64,000 nt of DNA from Celoporthe dispersa (lineage: Eukaryota; Ascomycota; Sordariomycetes; Diaporthales; Cryphonectriaceae): assembly GCA_016584495.1 (NCBI GenBank), contig WAID01000004.1, positions 1,488,001 through 1,552,000 on the forward strand, written 5' to 3'. Every line of letters begins with the position of its first letter. The first letter of the stretch is position 1. The notes under the pieces are model-generated. The model was not told the DNA's origin, did no database searches, and worked only from the letters and a program-made list of their open reading frames with translations. A program made the position numbers and the translations under genes. Shown here piece by piece: positions 10,663 to 21,735 of this stretch.

Positions 10663-12327
10663 CGCGGCTGCGGTAACTGGACGACTCGTCCGAGATTGAG
10701 AGGCAAACGGATCTCTCCCAAAATGCTTGTGCGACAAGGCGCTGACAAGTGCTGCTGGTTGAGGACTGAACAAGACTCGATTTGCCCCAGGTAGGAAGGG
10801 TGTGGGGTTGGCTCGAAGTGTTGTAGCAGGACTGGCTACCGATCTTGGGTCATACTTGTTGCCATGTCAAGAAAGGTGGAAAGAAGAGACGTTCTGGCCT
10901 GCTTGATTGAGGGTTGAGGCTGTGGGTTTCGTGTAGAGCTGACAGACGACACTCGGGGTCCCAGAAGAGATTGGCTGCGACGAGGCGCCGGGCTGCGAAG
11001 GTCACCTTGGGTTGGAAGGATAACCAACTGCCTGCCAGCCAGCCCAACTGCCTGCCAGCTTGCCTGTATGTATGCTCCAGGTTCTCAAGTTGTACAATGT
11101 AACTAGTAGACTCTGCCCCTGTTGTGTGACTGACGCTTTGTGGTGACCCCTCTCACAGATCTACTGGTTGATATTCGCAATGTTGAACAGCCCTGGCCCC
11201 ACCATCACTGTTCAGCACAGTCTTGCAGAGGATGTCTTGTGGTGACTTGTCCAGCTTGCTCTATCATAGCTGGGCTTGCAAGCCCTGCTCCGGATCTCTT
11301 CAAGGGCCTACCAGGTGAGGTGGCATGTGAGATCGTGAGGGTGAGGTTTGGAGGTGTTCTGATGCTTGTCTGAGGGTCGAGTTGACATGCAAACCTGTGG
11401 ATCTGAAGCTGGTAGGAGACAGGCGACAGAGTACAGAGTACATGGTGGTGGGGTCCGGTGGGTCGGAGACCTGACCATGTACCAAGCAGGTTAGCAATGA
11501 GCTCTCTAGCTGTACAGTAACTTGCTCCCCCGCTGAGTCCCCCGCCAGCACTCTCAAAGCACTGAGCACACATGTCCATTGGCCTGTAACTAATTGATGT
11601 AGTGAGACTTCATGTGTCCTGTGTTAGCTGTTCAGCGCTCCTTGAAAATATAGGGATTTATTCTAGTCTGTTCCTCATCATCTTTTTTACTTAATTAATT
11701 AGTTAGCTGCCCTCCCCCTCTTCCTCCAGCGTAGATTCCCCCCAGTGTACAATAAAGTGGCACAGTGACTGAGAGTTTAGGTGCTAGCTGCTGTACTTAC
11801 TGTAGCCCACGCTGCTCAAACAACCAAAATCCCTGGCCTGGGACTCAGTCAGCCTTGGCTACAAGCCTGGACCCACCTAACCGCACCTGCACCGCACCCG
11901 TGTGCCTGCCTACCTCACTGTCAAGCCCAGGTCTTTTCTTTGTGCCTTGCTGCCCCCAATTCCTTTCTTCTCCAGCAGCATTTAAACAAAGCTGAATTAT
12001 TACAGACTTTGTCCAGCAGACCTCAACCTCTCAATACCTTCCTTTGGACGACAACATCTTCGTACTCGAGAAGTTCCTCGTGTTGTCGAATCCCCTCTCC
12101 AGCCGCCATCGTCAGCTTCTTCGCGCTGCGCACCCCCGTCTCCCCCTCCCCCCTCCTCGAAACAAAACACCTTGTCCAGCCCGCTGCTCTTCCACATGTC
12201 GCGTCATTCACGCTCGAGGATTCGTCTCTGATATCGCCCCGACGGACGGCTCAGCACAACCGTCTTCTTGCCCGCTGCGGCGTCGGCAGCCGACCGCCCC
12301 CGAACTCGATCCTACCTCGTCGTCACC
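10663..12327. other. divergent promoter region, TUTase (-) and TFIIF alpha (+)
   Basis: No conserved protein is readable. The left part could hold an upstream exon of the nucleotidyltransferase gene; a small minus-strand open frame spans 10836-11027, but I found no firm splice link. The right part (about 11900-12327) is C/T-rich and probably leader for TFIIF alpha. Confidence 0.4.
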
Positions 12328-14610
12328 ATGAGCGCCCCTGCTCCCAATGGCCTGCCTAACGGCGGCAATCGTCCTCCGGGCGCACCACCTCCGCGCCGCA
12401 GAAGACCTGCTTCGTCCAACCCGCTCGTCGCGCGCAAGAAGTCTGCCCCGGCCCCGGCCCCGCAGGTCAAGGCACCCAGCAGCTCGACCAAGCCCAAGGC
12501 AGCCGCCTCCAAGGGCACAAACAACAATACCTCCAACTTCTACGGCGTGACTGCTCCTAAGGTGGACCTGAAGACACAGGAGGAGTGGAAGCAGCGCCGG
12601 CGACAGAATGGTGGATGGTGGGACCCCCACCCGCAGCCGAGGACTTTCGCGAGGTCTCGGTCTACATGACCAAGGCCGATATCAAGGAGGGCCTGCGAGC
12701 TCACGTCATGCGGTTTGCCAAGACGCGTACCAGCGGTATCATCGATATCATGGACGACACGCAATTCCCGCGACCGGTCACGCTCCACCGAAAGGATGCC
12801 CGAGATGTGAACAACGCGCTGGTGGAGGAGAAGGAGCCGAGCGCGAGCCCGGCACCCGTCGACCCGGTCGAGGCCGAGCGCCTCGCAAAGATCAAGGCTG
12901 ACAAGGAAGCTCAGCGCGCCTTGGACCAGGCCCAGATCGCCCCCGTCTCCAGAGAGGCCGCGGCGGCGAAGAAGCCCGCCCAGAAGCAGGAGAGGCTCGA
13001 GACAAAGGCTTTCTACGCCAAGCGCACTGTCGAGCGCAAGAAGGAGAACAATCTCCGCTACGAGGAGTCCCTTCCCTGGGTCATCGAGGATGCGGATGGG
13101 AAGAGCGCTTTTGTGAGCCAGTACATGGGCCCTCTGTCTGAGTCTACGGTCGCGCTGCAGTTCGAGGGCACACAGGTCCGCGCCGTGCCCCTGGAGAAGT
13201 TCTACAAGTTCACCCACAAGCCACCATTCAGGGCATACAGCATCGAGGAGGCCGAGGCGCTGATGAAGAAGCAAACTGTGCCGAGCCGCTGGCATATGAG
13301 GCAGGATGAGAAGGACAAGGACAGGGAGGAGATGAACGCCACCAGACAAGCTTTGTATGGGAGGTCCATGGTCAAGTCGGAGAGCACCACTTTCAAGTCA
13401 GCCGCGCGCTCGGAGAAGCAGGAGCATGATGACATTGACTTCTCGGGAGACGAGTTCCAGGACGACGACGAGAACCCCACCTTTGAGCGCGACAATGATG
13501 AGGAGGTCAAGGACTCCAAGGACCGGGTCCGTCGCGAGCAGCTAGGTGCTAATCTCTTCGGCGAGGCTGATGAGAAGGAAATCGAGGAAGAGCTAGCCCG
13601 CGAGGAGGCCGAGGAAGAGGCTAGGAAGCGCCTCGGGAAAGGTCTTGCGAAGCATCTCGTTAAGTACGAGAAGCATCTCGAGTACAAGGAGGATCCCGAT
13701 GATTCCTCGGATCTAGGCTTGGATTCTTCTGTGAGCAGCCCTTCTCCTCTTGCCTGCCCTGCTTTTCTTTCTATCTCCCTCTCTTTTTTTTTCTTTCTTT
13801 TTTCCCTCCCAGGCTAATCAAGACCCAGTCCGACGAAGAGTCCGATGCCGAGAAGCAGGAGCTTAAACAGGAAGATGAGCAGAAGAATGCACCCGACCAG
13901 AAGGCGGGAACAGCCACCAAGGTACCCGGCGGCACGCCTTCGAGCAGCAAGCTGAAGGCCGGCCCCGACTCCAAGAAGGTCAACAACTTGAAGCGACCCG
14001 GCTCTCCCAATCTCTCCGAGATGGAGTCTAGCGGAAACGAGTCATCGAGGAAGAGGGCCAAGAAGACCGCCACGGGCTCCGTCCGAGACAGTCGTGCATC
14101 CACCCCGGTGCCACAGCGGCCCAAGAAGGTCCCCGGTGGTGCAGCCAGCGATGGCGAGGCTACTGCGACCGAGATGTCGGACAGCGGCCGGCCCAAGGCT
14201 CTCAAGAAGAAGTCTAAGCTGGTCGTTGGATCTCACGGCAGGGGAACCCCAACAGGTTCAAGAGCTGGTAGTCCTGTCCCGGGAACTTCGCAGCTCCCCC
14301 CAGGTAAGTCCTCTGCCGATTGCTGCCTCGTCAGATTCTCATGCCCGCTGGTTCTTTCATGCTCATCACGACTACAGGCTCGCAATCTCCTAGCCGTGCT
14401 GCTAGCCCCTCGGCTCCCAACTCATCCCCGCCGCTCACAGCAGAGGATATCATCGAATGCTTGAACGCTCACCCTGAGGGCATGAACATCAGCCAGATGG
14501 CGCAATACTTTAAGGGACCGCGCATGAGCGATAGGAAGCTCTTCATTTCGCTTGTGAAGAACAATGCCAAATGGGGCCCGGACAAGCTCTTGCGCCCCAA
14601 GGGCCCGTAA
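12328..14610 (+). CDS. TFG1: TFIIF alpha subunit (RAP74 homologue)
   Basis: This general transcription factor subunit binds RNA polymerase II during initiation and elongation. Three exons: 12328-13730, 13823-14303 and 14378-14610, about 705 residues after adding one base in the C5 run at 12624-12628. Without that base the frame breaks between WKQRRRQNGGWWDP and EDFREVSVYMTKADIKEGL. The N-terminal dimerisation region includes SLPWVIEDADGKSAFVSQYM and VPLEKFYKFTHKP. A long charged middle follows (acidic DDID/DDDENP, then Lys- and Ser-rich). The C-terminal winged helix (LTAEDIIECLNAHPEGMNIS, KLFISLVKNNAKW) is typical of RAP74/Tfg1. The second intron, 14304-14377, is unambiguous. For the first, the in-frame acceptor is at 13821-13822, nine bases beyond a stronger-looking cccag at 13808-13812, so that junction may also hide a missing base. 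Loss of this gene should be lethal, so the internal frameshift is best read as sequence error. Confidence 0.88.
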
Positions 14611-15008
14611 GCTGTGTGCCCACTCACCTCGCGGAGGTTATCATAGGTCGGCGGCCACTGGTGGTGTGTGGCTTGCTGGGAAACTTTCGATGCGAAGGGC
14701 ACCTCATCTGGGCTGTTTGCAGCGGGTCAAGTAAGGTCAAGCTGTGGCATGCTGGTCACGAAGGACGGGAAGACAAGTCTTCCCCGGCCCATGATTGTGC
14801 CCTATAGAGATGGCCACTCCCTTGGCCATCCACGTTATGTTTACGGATTATTTGTAGCTAAGCAATAGGCAACGCCCCCTATGATGGTAGGGCGGGATAA
14901 TCACGGAGAATGCAAAGGAATCATAGCAACGTGGTGCTGGACGATCTTGAAGGTAGTGTGTGGTTTGCAATGCGACAACATGTATAGTGGTATCGTGCCC
15001 CCTCGTCA
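14611..15008. other. convergent intergenic region
   Basis: Short spacer between the 3' ends of TFIIF alpha (+) and CWC26 (-). Nothing coding is seen. Confidence 0.5.
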
Positions 15009-16067
15009 TTACTCGTCCATCTGCCAGGCGTAGTCCAGGCCCTTATTCCTCTCTCGCCGGTTGATAGCCTTGAACCGTTCTGCCTCGAAGCCGTTACTCC
15101 TGTCAACACCATCCCACCGGTATCCTGGACGTATGCCATATCGATTTGGCGGCGCGGGGCCCTTGTACACAGGCTTTCTGCTTGCCTTTTTGGACCCCTT
15201 CTCATCAACACCACCTGCACCAGTCCTCGGGCCCGACCTCTCCTCCTCTGCGTCCAGGAACCGCGCCATAGGGTCATTCCACCGCCTCTGCTCCTTCAGC
15301 TCCCTGTTCATCTCCTCATCGTCTGCCGTCCTCGCGAGGGCCATCCCCCGTGCGTCCTCCAGCACCTCCTTTCTCTTCCTCGCCTGCTCGAGCTGCACCT
15401 CGCCCTTGAGCATCTCCTCCTTCATGCGCTCCTTCTCCTCCGCCTCCAGGGCGGCCCGCCGCGCCTCGGCACGCTTCATGCTCACGTCGACCCTCCGCCC
15501 GGTCGCATCGCGATAATACGTCTCCTCCTCGCCGTGTTTGACAAGCCCGGCTCGCCTTTCCGCCTCGAACTGCTCGCGCTCCTCCTTCTGGCGCCGCTCT
15601 AGCTGCGCGGTGACCGCCGCGGCAGACTGTAGGCCCGCGTGTGTGCCGTCCGCCATCCTCGCCGCCGCGGCGGCCTCCTCTACCACGGTCGGGTCATCGT
15701 CCTCCGCCCTGCGCGCAGCCTCGTTCTCTGCCGCCGCCGAGGCGAGGATCGCATCTGCCGCGGCCGCCTCGTCGTCGGCGGACCTGCCCCCGACGGTCTT
15801 CCAGTTCGCTTTTGTGGTCTTGCGGAACTCCTTGACCTTGCCGACCGTCACTGGGCTGTTGTCGTCCTCGTCGCCACCGTCGCCGCCGCGGGCTCTGGAC
15901 CTGCGGCCGGAGCCGCTACCATTACCCCATTCGTCGTCGTCCTGGATGAGGAGGCCGCCGCCCGCACCGCCGGAGGACTTGTCGTGCTTGCGCTTGCGCT
16001 TCTTGGTGGGTTTTGTGTCGGCGGTGAGGTAGTGTGTTGCGAGGTACGAGGAGAGGTCGGAGGGCAT
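15009..16067 (-). CDS. CWC26: pre-mRNA-splicing factor CWC26 (BUD13 family)
   Basis: A single exon of 352 residues starting at MPSDLSSYLATHYL (16067). The open frame reaches 43 codons upstream, but that part looks like leader and the chosen ATG fits the family. The N-terminal Lys/Arg stretch (TKKRKRKHDK) and the middle phrase TYYRDATGRRVDVSMKRAEA are hallmarks of Bud13/Cwc26. So is the C-terminal block with PAPPNRYGIRPGYRWDGVDR and the ending NKGLDYAWQMDE. In yeast the protein belongs to the RES (retention and splicing) complex with Snu17 and Pml1 and associates with the activated spliceosome, affecting splicing and nuclear retention of pre-mRNA. The central region is highly charged and Ala/Glu-rich, predicted coiled coil. 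It is convergent with TFIIF alpha, and no regulatory element is evident. Confidence 0.92.
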   Translation of the reverse strand: MPSDLSSYLATHYLTADTKPTKKRKRKHDKSSGGAGGGLLIQDDDEWGNGSGSGRRSRARGGDGGDEDDNSPVTVGKVKEFRKTTKANWKTVGGRSADDEAAAADAILASAAAENEAARRAEDDDPTVVEEAAAAARMADGTHAGLQSAAAVTAQLERRQKEEREQFEAERRAGLVKHGEEETYYRDATGRRVDVSMKRAEARRAALEAEEKERMKEEMLKGEVQLEQARKRKEVLEDARGMALARTADDEEMNRELKEQRRWNDPMARFLDAEEERSGPRTGAGGVDEKGSKKASRKPVYKGPAPPNRYGIRPGYRWDGVDRSNGFEAERFKAINRRERNKGLDYAWQMDE

Positions 16068-16490
16068 GGTGGTGGAAGGGTGGTCGAGAGGATGGGCGGA
16101 TATGTCTGGGTACCCAGTCGCAGGGAGCGTGGATGTGATAAAGACGGAAAAGTTGTTGGTGTTTGCGCTCTGCTCGTCCTGGAAATTTTGGCCCAAGAGT
16201 CGTCGCTCAGCCTTACCGTAGCACCAAGCGACCTGCCCGAGAGTACCTTCCCCAGCCAGCGGGCTTACGGTAGTTGCTGATCATGGTCTGTGCAGGGAGA
16301 CCCCTGATTAGCAGCACTCAAGCTTAAATATGACGTCACAGCGAGATGTGTGGATGGACTGGAAGACAACGGCGTACAACTTCGGATTCGCTGACTACTG
16401 AATAATACTTTGCTTACATGATTATCACTACTATTTTACACTATTGCCAAGGCAACAATACTCACCAAGTGTCTGTAACATCGTTAGACC
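16068..16490. other. intergenic, upstream of CWC26
   Basis: Holds the CWC26 leader and the 3' flank of the SET-domain gene (both minus strand). A tgacgtca palindrome (CRE-like) is present at 16330-16337; whether it is functional is unknown. Confidence 0.4.
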
Positions 16491-17528
16491 TCAGATCCTT
16501 GAGCTTTTCGCCTTTACTCGCCTGCGAGCGGCAGCAACAGCGGCCCGGGTCAATCTCTTTCCCTCCAGGTCCTTCAGCCATGCTGGTTTCATGCCCAATA
16601 CCCTCCTAAGCTTATGATAGCGATCCAGAGTATGCGGATACTCATCCGCATCACAGAGACAAGGCCTCGCATCAACCCAGTAACTCACTCCATACGAAAT
16701 AAACAGCTCCTCACCCTCAGCGATGTCACGCCTGGTCTCGTAGCAGAACACCTTGCGGCGGCCGTACGTGAGCTCGACCACGTCCAGGTTATACGCCGTG
16801 CAGTGGTGGTTCACAAACCTTGAGATGTTCCCGTACTCGATCGAGTCAACGTACGCGGTGCCGCCCAGCTCGAACACGTAGCTGAAGTCGGGCACGACTA
16901 CCTGCGCGTCCCGGGGCATCAGCCGTCCCACGTACTCGCAGAGCATCGTGCTCCGCGGTATGGCACGCCTCGCAAACACGCCGAAGCCGATCGCTGCCCT
17001 GCGGATCTCCATGTACTTAGCCTCGACGCGAGCCATGGCTGCGTGGAACTGGGTGATGCAGGGCTCACCGCGGCACTCAGCACCCATCTCGTCACAGATC
17101 TCGCACTCGGTGCCGTCTATGTCGGCGCCTAGGATCTCGGCGACGGTGGTGCTGCCGAGGGGGCGCCGGGGTCTTTTACGTGGCGGCCACGTTTGCTGGC
17201 GGTCCCTTGGGTACGTTAGTGAGGCTCTGGACGAGACTGGCTGTCTCGGAGGATCGAGGAGGAGCCCGGGAGGGAAGGGGGGGTTTAAAAGTCAGTAGGT
17301 CCACTTACAGTCCGCTGGGTCCACGACATAGTCACTGAGCCTTGGGGTCGGACGAGAACCAGTGTAAACAATGTCCACCATTTTGTTGCCATTCTGTGGT
17401 CCGGAGTTGTACTTGTACGTTGGGAGTGTGTTAGGATCTGGAAGACCAACCTGAACAGTGCTTTGGCAAGCAATAGCCTTCTGATTTGCTTGCCGAAGTC
17501 TGCATTTTACCTTTCTTTCCAATCTCAT
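16491..17528 (-). CDS. small SET-domain protein, putative lysine methyltransferase
   Basis: Exon 1 is 17528-17309 and exon 2 17236-16491; the 72-nt intron (gtaagt...gccag) restores the frame, giving about 321 residues. The SET core reads GFGVFARRAIPRSTMLCEYVG, then FVNHHC (the pseudoknot NHxC motif that contacts S-adenosylmethionine) and GEELFISYG, with a post-SET-like CLCD near the end. Before the core is a Cys cluster (GTECEICDEMGAECRGEPC) resembling a reduced pre-SET zinc region of Clr4/Suv39 type, but shorter. The N-terminal exon contains RPTPRLSDYVVDPADC. Its start is uncertain; an internal Met at about 17384 is an alternative. The usual GEELTFDY is altered (FISYG), so activity and target (histone or other protein) cannot be stated. 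Confidence 0.75.
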
Positions 17529-17983
17529 TATTACGTACTTACTACTAACGACGCTGCCGGCAACTCAGAGGGTTTTTTTTTTTGGTTTTGTTTCTTTTTT
17601 GGAGAAGCGGGCCTTTTCGGGGGCAGAAGGAAAATGTGTTGAAAGGGTTTTACGAACAGAGAGTTGCGGATGACTAGCTGTGGATGGCAAGTGTCTGTAG
17701 ATATCTAGACAAAAGTTGTGCCTTCGTGAGTATGCTTTCTTGAGATCTTTGTGATGAGGCCCATTGTGCCCTGTCTATGTTATGTGTGATTCAATGGCAT
17801 TCATCTGCTATTCTCGGAGGACAATGAAAATGTCTGTCGTCTTTGTATGGAGGGATTTTGCTACAGCCAGAGACGGTACTGCTTGTCCCAAAGACTGCAC
17901 GGCCAAGGCCGGCCCAGAAGGGGAGGAGAGGCCCTTGATGGCCCTCAGAAACATCCAACCCAAGCAGAGCCAATTCATTTTAC
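17529..17983. other. intergenic with T-rich tract
   Basis: Upstream region of the SET-domain gene, with a T/G-rich tract at about 17572-17600. No gene is seen. Confidence 0.45.
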
Positions 17984-18624
17984 TTAGTCATACCGCTCCT
18001 CATCACGCCCCTGCTCGTAGCTCGCCTCCATGCTGTCGCCAAAGTTCTCGACGTCGTCTCCGAACCGCTCCACCTTGCCTACCTCCTCGCCCACCCAGCC
18101 GGCCGCGTCCTCGGGCGCGTCCTCCACGGCGTCGACGGTCTCGTCCCACCCGCGCTCGATCTTGTCTCCGGCCCGTTCGAAGTCGTCCTCGACTCGGTCA
18201 GGGACAGACTCAACTGCGCCGACGGCCTCGCCGGTCCAGCGGGCTGCATCCTCGGGCAGGTCCTCGACGTCTTGGACACCGTCGTCCCACTTGCGCTCGA
18301 CGCGCTCCTCCGCGCGGCCAAAGTCCTCGGCTTGGTTGTGGGTTAGCTGATAGGCACAAAAGATAGTATCATACCCACCCCCGCCCGCCTAAAAAAAAGG
18401 GTCGTTCGTGCACGGCTCAGCTTTGACTTACCGGCTTCCTCGAAAACGGGCTTCTCGAAACTGCGCTCGCCGGTGGCCTCGTTGATGAAGATCCAGCGGC
18501 CGGCCTGGTCGTCCCAGCGCGTCACCCAAGGAGGCTGCACATATGGCGGATCCATGGGCGCCTCGTTGCGGCTGTCGATATTGTTGCCGACGACCTCCTC
18601 GATAATCTCGCCAATGAAACTCAT
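17984..18624 (-). CDS. WW-like domain protein with two 47-residue helical repeats
   Basis: Exon 1 is 18624-18432 and exon 2 18330-17984, with a 101-nt intron, giving 179 residues. The N-terminus MSFIGEIIEEVVGNN leads into a WW-like module (residues about 32-59). It has W37, then GRWIFINEATGERSFEKP, where the second signature Trp is replaced by Phe56. The rest is acidic and amphipathic and made of two copies of a 47-residue unit. W79, P90-EDAA and W96 in copy 1 correspond to W126, P137-EDAA and W143 in copy 2. No catalytic motif, signal peptide or membrane segment is present. It probably acts as a small scaffold or membrane-surface protein, but that is inference. The gene lies in tandem with the SET-domain gene. 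The start has an ATG with no better upstream alternative. Confidence 0.72.
18110..18330 (-). repeat. coding tandem repeat, period 141 bp (47 residues), two copies
   Basis: Within exon 2 of the WW-like gene, aligned residues (Trp, Pro-Glu-Asp-Ala-Ala, Trp-x-Gly-Glu) recur exactly 47 codons apart, showing an internal duplication that keeps frame. Confidence 0.7.
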
Positions 18625-21600
18625 GGTTGCTTGGTTGTTGCCTTGATCAGGAGGGTTCTTCTTTCTCGGCTTCGTTCCCTTCTTTTTTTTTTCTTTCTGT
18701 ATCTGTGTTTGTGTAGGTAGGATGGATGGTGGATGTAGATGTAGGAGGAGCGAGTGAGCAAGCAGTCTGGTCAAGAACCTCAGCAACCAAGTAGTATTTG
18801 TACTGTGTACATTTATTTGACCCTCTCTAAATTACAGTTACAGTAACTCGCGCAAGGGCCAACTCGGCGAAAATCGTGTCACCTCCACCAGCCAGTTAGT
18901 CACTGGACTGCCACGCCCAGGACCCCGGGGGCAACGAGGCCCCGTTTGCTCGTTGAGAAGAAGCGATTCGCCCATGCCGGAAACTGAGGCTCGCTTGCTC
19001 CATTTATTAGGCCTTGGAACGCAGGCGATGGGAGGTGGGAAGAGCACCGCCCTTCTCGGTGGGTTGAAAGCCTGCAGCGCTGGGTGCGAGGAGTCCCCCT
19101 TCCCAATGGGACACGCATACATTACCGCCTTACATAAGCCAACAACAGCCAGCACAACCTCTGACAACCAGTCAGCTGAGAGCCCATATCACGATACGTC
19201 GCACATAGGATCCAAGGTTCGCTGTCTAGCCCTCCTCATCATCGAGTGACGTCTTTTTGGCCCCAAGGCACTTCCCGTTTTAGGGATTCCGAGGGTCATG
19301 CGCCCTGTTTAGTGAAGGGCCTGGGCGGCTGCCTCTGTAGCCTTTCTCTCTGGCGCATCGACCAGACATCTGGAGGCCCTTCTTCGAAGCCAGGATGTTT
19401 GCTGTACAGTTACGTCTTTTGTCCAACTTGTCCTTTGTTGTCGGGCTGCCGATTCTTTCTTGCTTTCTTTTTTTTTTTTTTGTTTTGTTTTTTTTTGTTA
19501 ATGTCTTGAGCCATGCAAGAGTGGCGGCCGACCAGGCGTAACAACAAAACGTCCGTAACAAAGGCGATGACGTGCTGGCACTGTATGCGTTGGGTGTTTA
19601 TTGTTAGTGTTCCTATTCTTAGGGAGGAGGAGGGATGATGGCCTGTCTGAGGCCTGCCAGCCTGCGCTACACCCCCAACCCGAGGGTCATGCATCATCCT
19701 CGGCTCACCGGCTGCAGTCTGCTGGACGAGCCATTTGCCACGACTCCCTGTGACGGTTCCAACTCGCGGATCTCTTATCCGTAAAGTGATTCTTAGCCAT
19801 CCGACATCAAGTGCTCAAGGAGATTAGTAGATGGATGTCTCTGACTGGCCGGGGAGTAACAAGACCCCGCAGCCGCACCGCTCAGCACAGCACAAGCACA
19901 AGTGGGACTACCCCTTCGAGATGTGTTCGATGCATGCGGGGGGGGCCCTCTACAATCTACGCGGACAGGCCTGTTCCACATGCACTGGCTCGCTAGCTGC
20001 ATGAAACCCTCTCGTCCAGGGACGACCAAGCACCACGACACAGGCTGTGGCCGTGTCTGGGTGGCAGGGTGGGCGTCTCTGGGGGGGCCATGTAGTGGAA
20101 GTGGCAGGGCTGGAATGTCTCAGATGCAAGCCCTTGGCCAGGACGACATCATCATCATCATCATCGGTTGCATGGATGGCGTATGTATTGGTAGCAACTT
20201 TCCACTCTTCCGCCCCCCCAGACGAGTGAGGAGAAGGGCATCGACGGCAAGGCAGCGTAATCGGAAATTGCATCGAAAAGGAACCGGGAAAACAGAAGCA
20301 GCCGTCTCAGGCTCTCTCCGCCAGGGCCGAAGGGACCAACTAGCGACTACTATCTACTAGCAGATAGACCCAGGCCAGGGGATTGGGGGCCCGTGACAGG
20401 TCCTCATGTGGCTGCTACTATCTCATCATCCCAGAAGGGGTTTAGGGGGGAGTGTTCGTCACTGGCAGTGCCACCACCCGTAGTACCAACCAAGTAAGTA
20501 CCAGCCACGCCTGCTGTGTACAGTGCTGGGCCTCTAGGCCCTCAAACTCCAGATTCAGCCCAAGAATAGTAGTAGGGAGGCTGCTCTGACAACAGGATCC
20601 CTCCATGTGGCACCGGCACCGTGATGCAGTGACAGGCTCACAGCTGGCCACAGCACAGCGCGACATGGCCCCTCCCTCCCTCCCCCCAGCCAGGCCGAGA
20701 GCCAACAGTGACGAGACAGTAAGGAGTATACAGTGCCAACCACCTCACCCGCCCTGGCACACATGTCACCCGCTGGCGGAGTCCCCAGCGCATAGTGACT
20801 TGGTCCCCCGGCAAGGACAGACGAGGTCATCCATCCTGTCTCACGCGGCCGCTCCGCCCAAACAGGAGGGACGGGCACACCAGAGATGACCCCTGCTCAG
20901 CCTTGATCACATCCCAAGCTGATAAGCTCAACGCCGTCATCCCGACGACGGCCTGATAAGATTATCCAGAGAGAGAGAGAGACAGACCAGAACGCCCCGG
21001 TTCGTATACAAAGAGGTTACAGCACGCGCTTGCTTGCGGCTCCCATGGTCTCCTCTCGACCTTCCTGTACACACAAGCCAAGTATTCAATATCATCCATA
21101 CTTTTGTTGTATCTTCCTATCTCGCATTCTGGGCCTGTCTCGGTATCGCCTAGACGCCTTTCCCCACCACTGTCATCCTCACTAGGTGTGACCTTTGTAT
21201 CCTTTGTCCGTGACTCCTTTGTCTGAGTCACTCGGCAACTTAAATCCTCACAGCCTCTTTGGCCTCACGCCGTATTGTCTTTAGCAAGTAAATTCGACCC
21301 TATTTTACAAATCCCAGAGCGGCCCCACGCCCACGCCTGCCTTCTCTCCAGGATCAGAGATCACGCCGAATATCTGCAGGAGCCACTGAGCGGCCCTTGC
21401 CTTCCTCTCTCTCTTTCCCTCCCCCTCGGGATCAGCAAACCAGTTGACTTCCTGCTCGTGTCATCATCACCTGCGCTCTCCACCAAGAGACGTCCCCTTT
21501 TTCTCCAGAACAGCCCAGGCTCTTCTCGTCTTTCGACTCTTTTCTTATTTCCTTCCCACAGCAACCCGTACCTAAGGAACCACCATCCTTCCTCTGTACT

Positions 21601-21735
21601 CCTACAGGTAGCATACCCGGCCCACCTGCGCGTATCGACATATCGTGTTTGTCAGCACTTCCGACATCTTCAAATCCATCCAACCGTCAACCACCCTTCT
21701 CTCCTTGCGCCTTCAAGCCTCTCCAGACTCCAGAC
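18625..21735. other. gene-free stretch of about 3.1 kb
   Basis: I find no conserved protein on either strand, only short open frames. Poly-T tracts occur near 19468-19496, a CAT/ATC trinucleotide run near 20149-20164 and a GA run near 20970-20983. The last 400 bases are strongly CT-rich and probably belong to the leader of the next gene. A non-coding RNA or fast-evolving gene cannot be excluded. Confidence 0.45.

Noticed and set aside
9975..10794. Plus-strand open frames over the N-terminus of the nucleotidyltransferase
   Set aside because: They mirror the Gln/Asn/Pro-rich minus-strand coding region and have no independent support.
10836..11027. Possible upstream exon of the nucleotidyltransferase gene
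   Set aside because: No splice pair joins it in phase to the main frame with confidence.
12600..12660. Programmed ribosomal frameshift in TFIIF alpha
   Set aside because: No slippery heptamer plus structure is evident, and the same kind of break occurs in many unrelated genes, so sequence error is simpler.
15538..16280. Plus-strand frames over CWC26
   Set aside because: Ser/Arg/Pro-rich shadows of a highly charged coding sequence on the minus strand.
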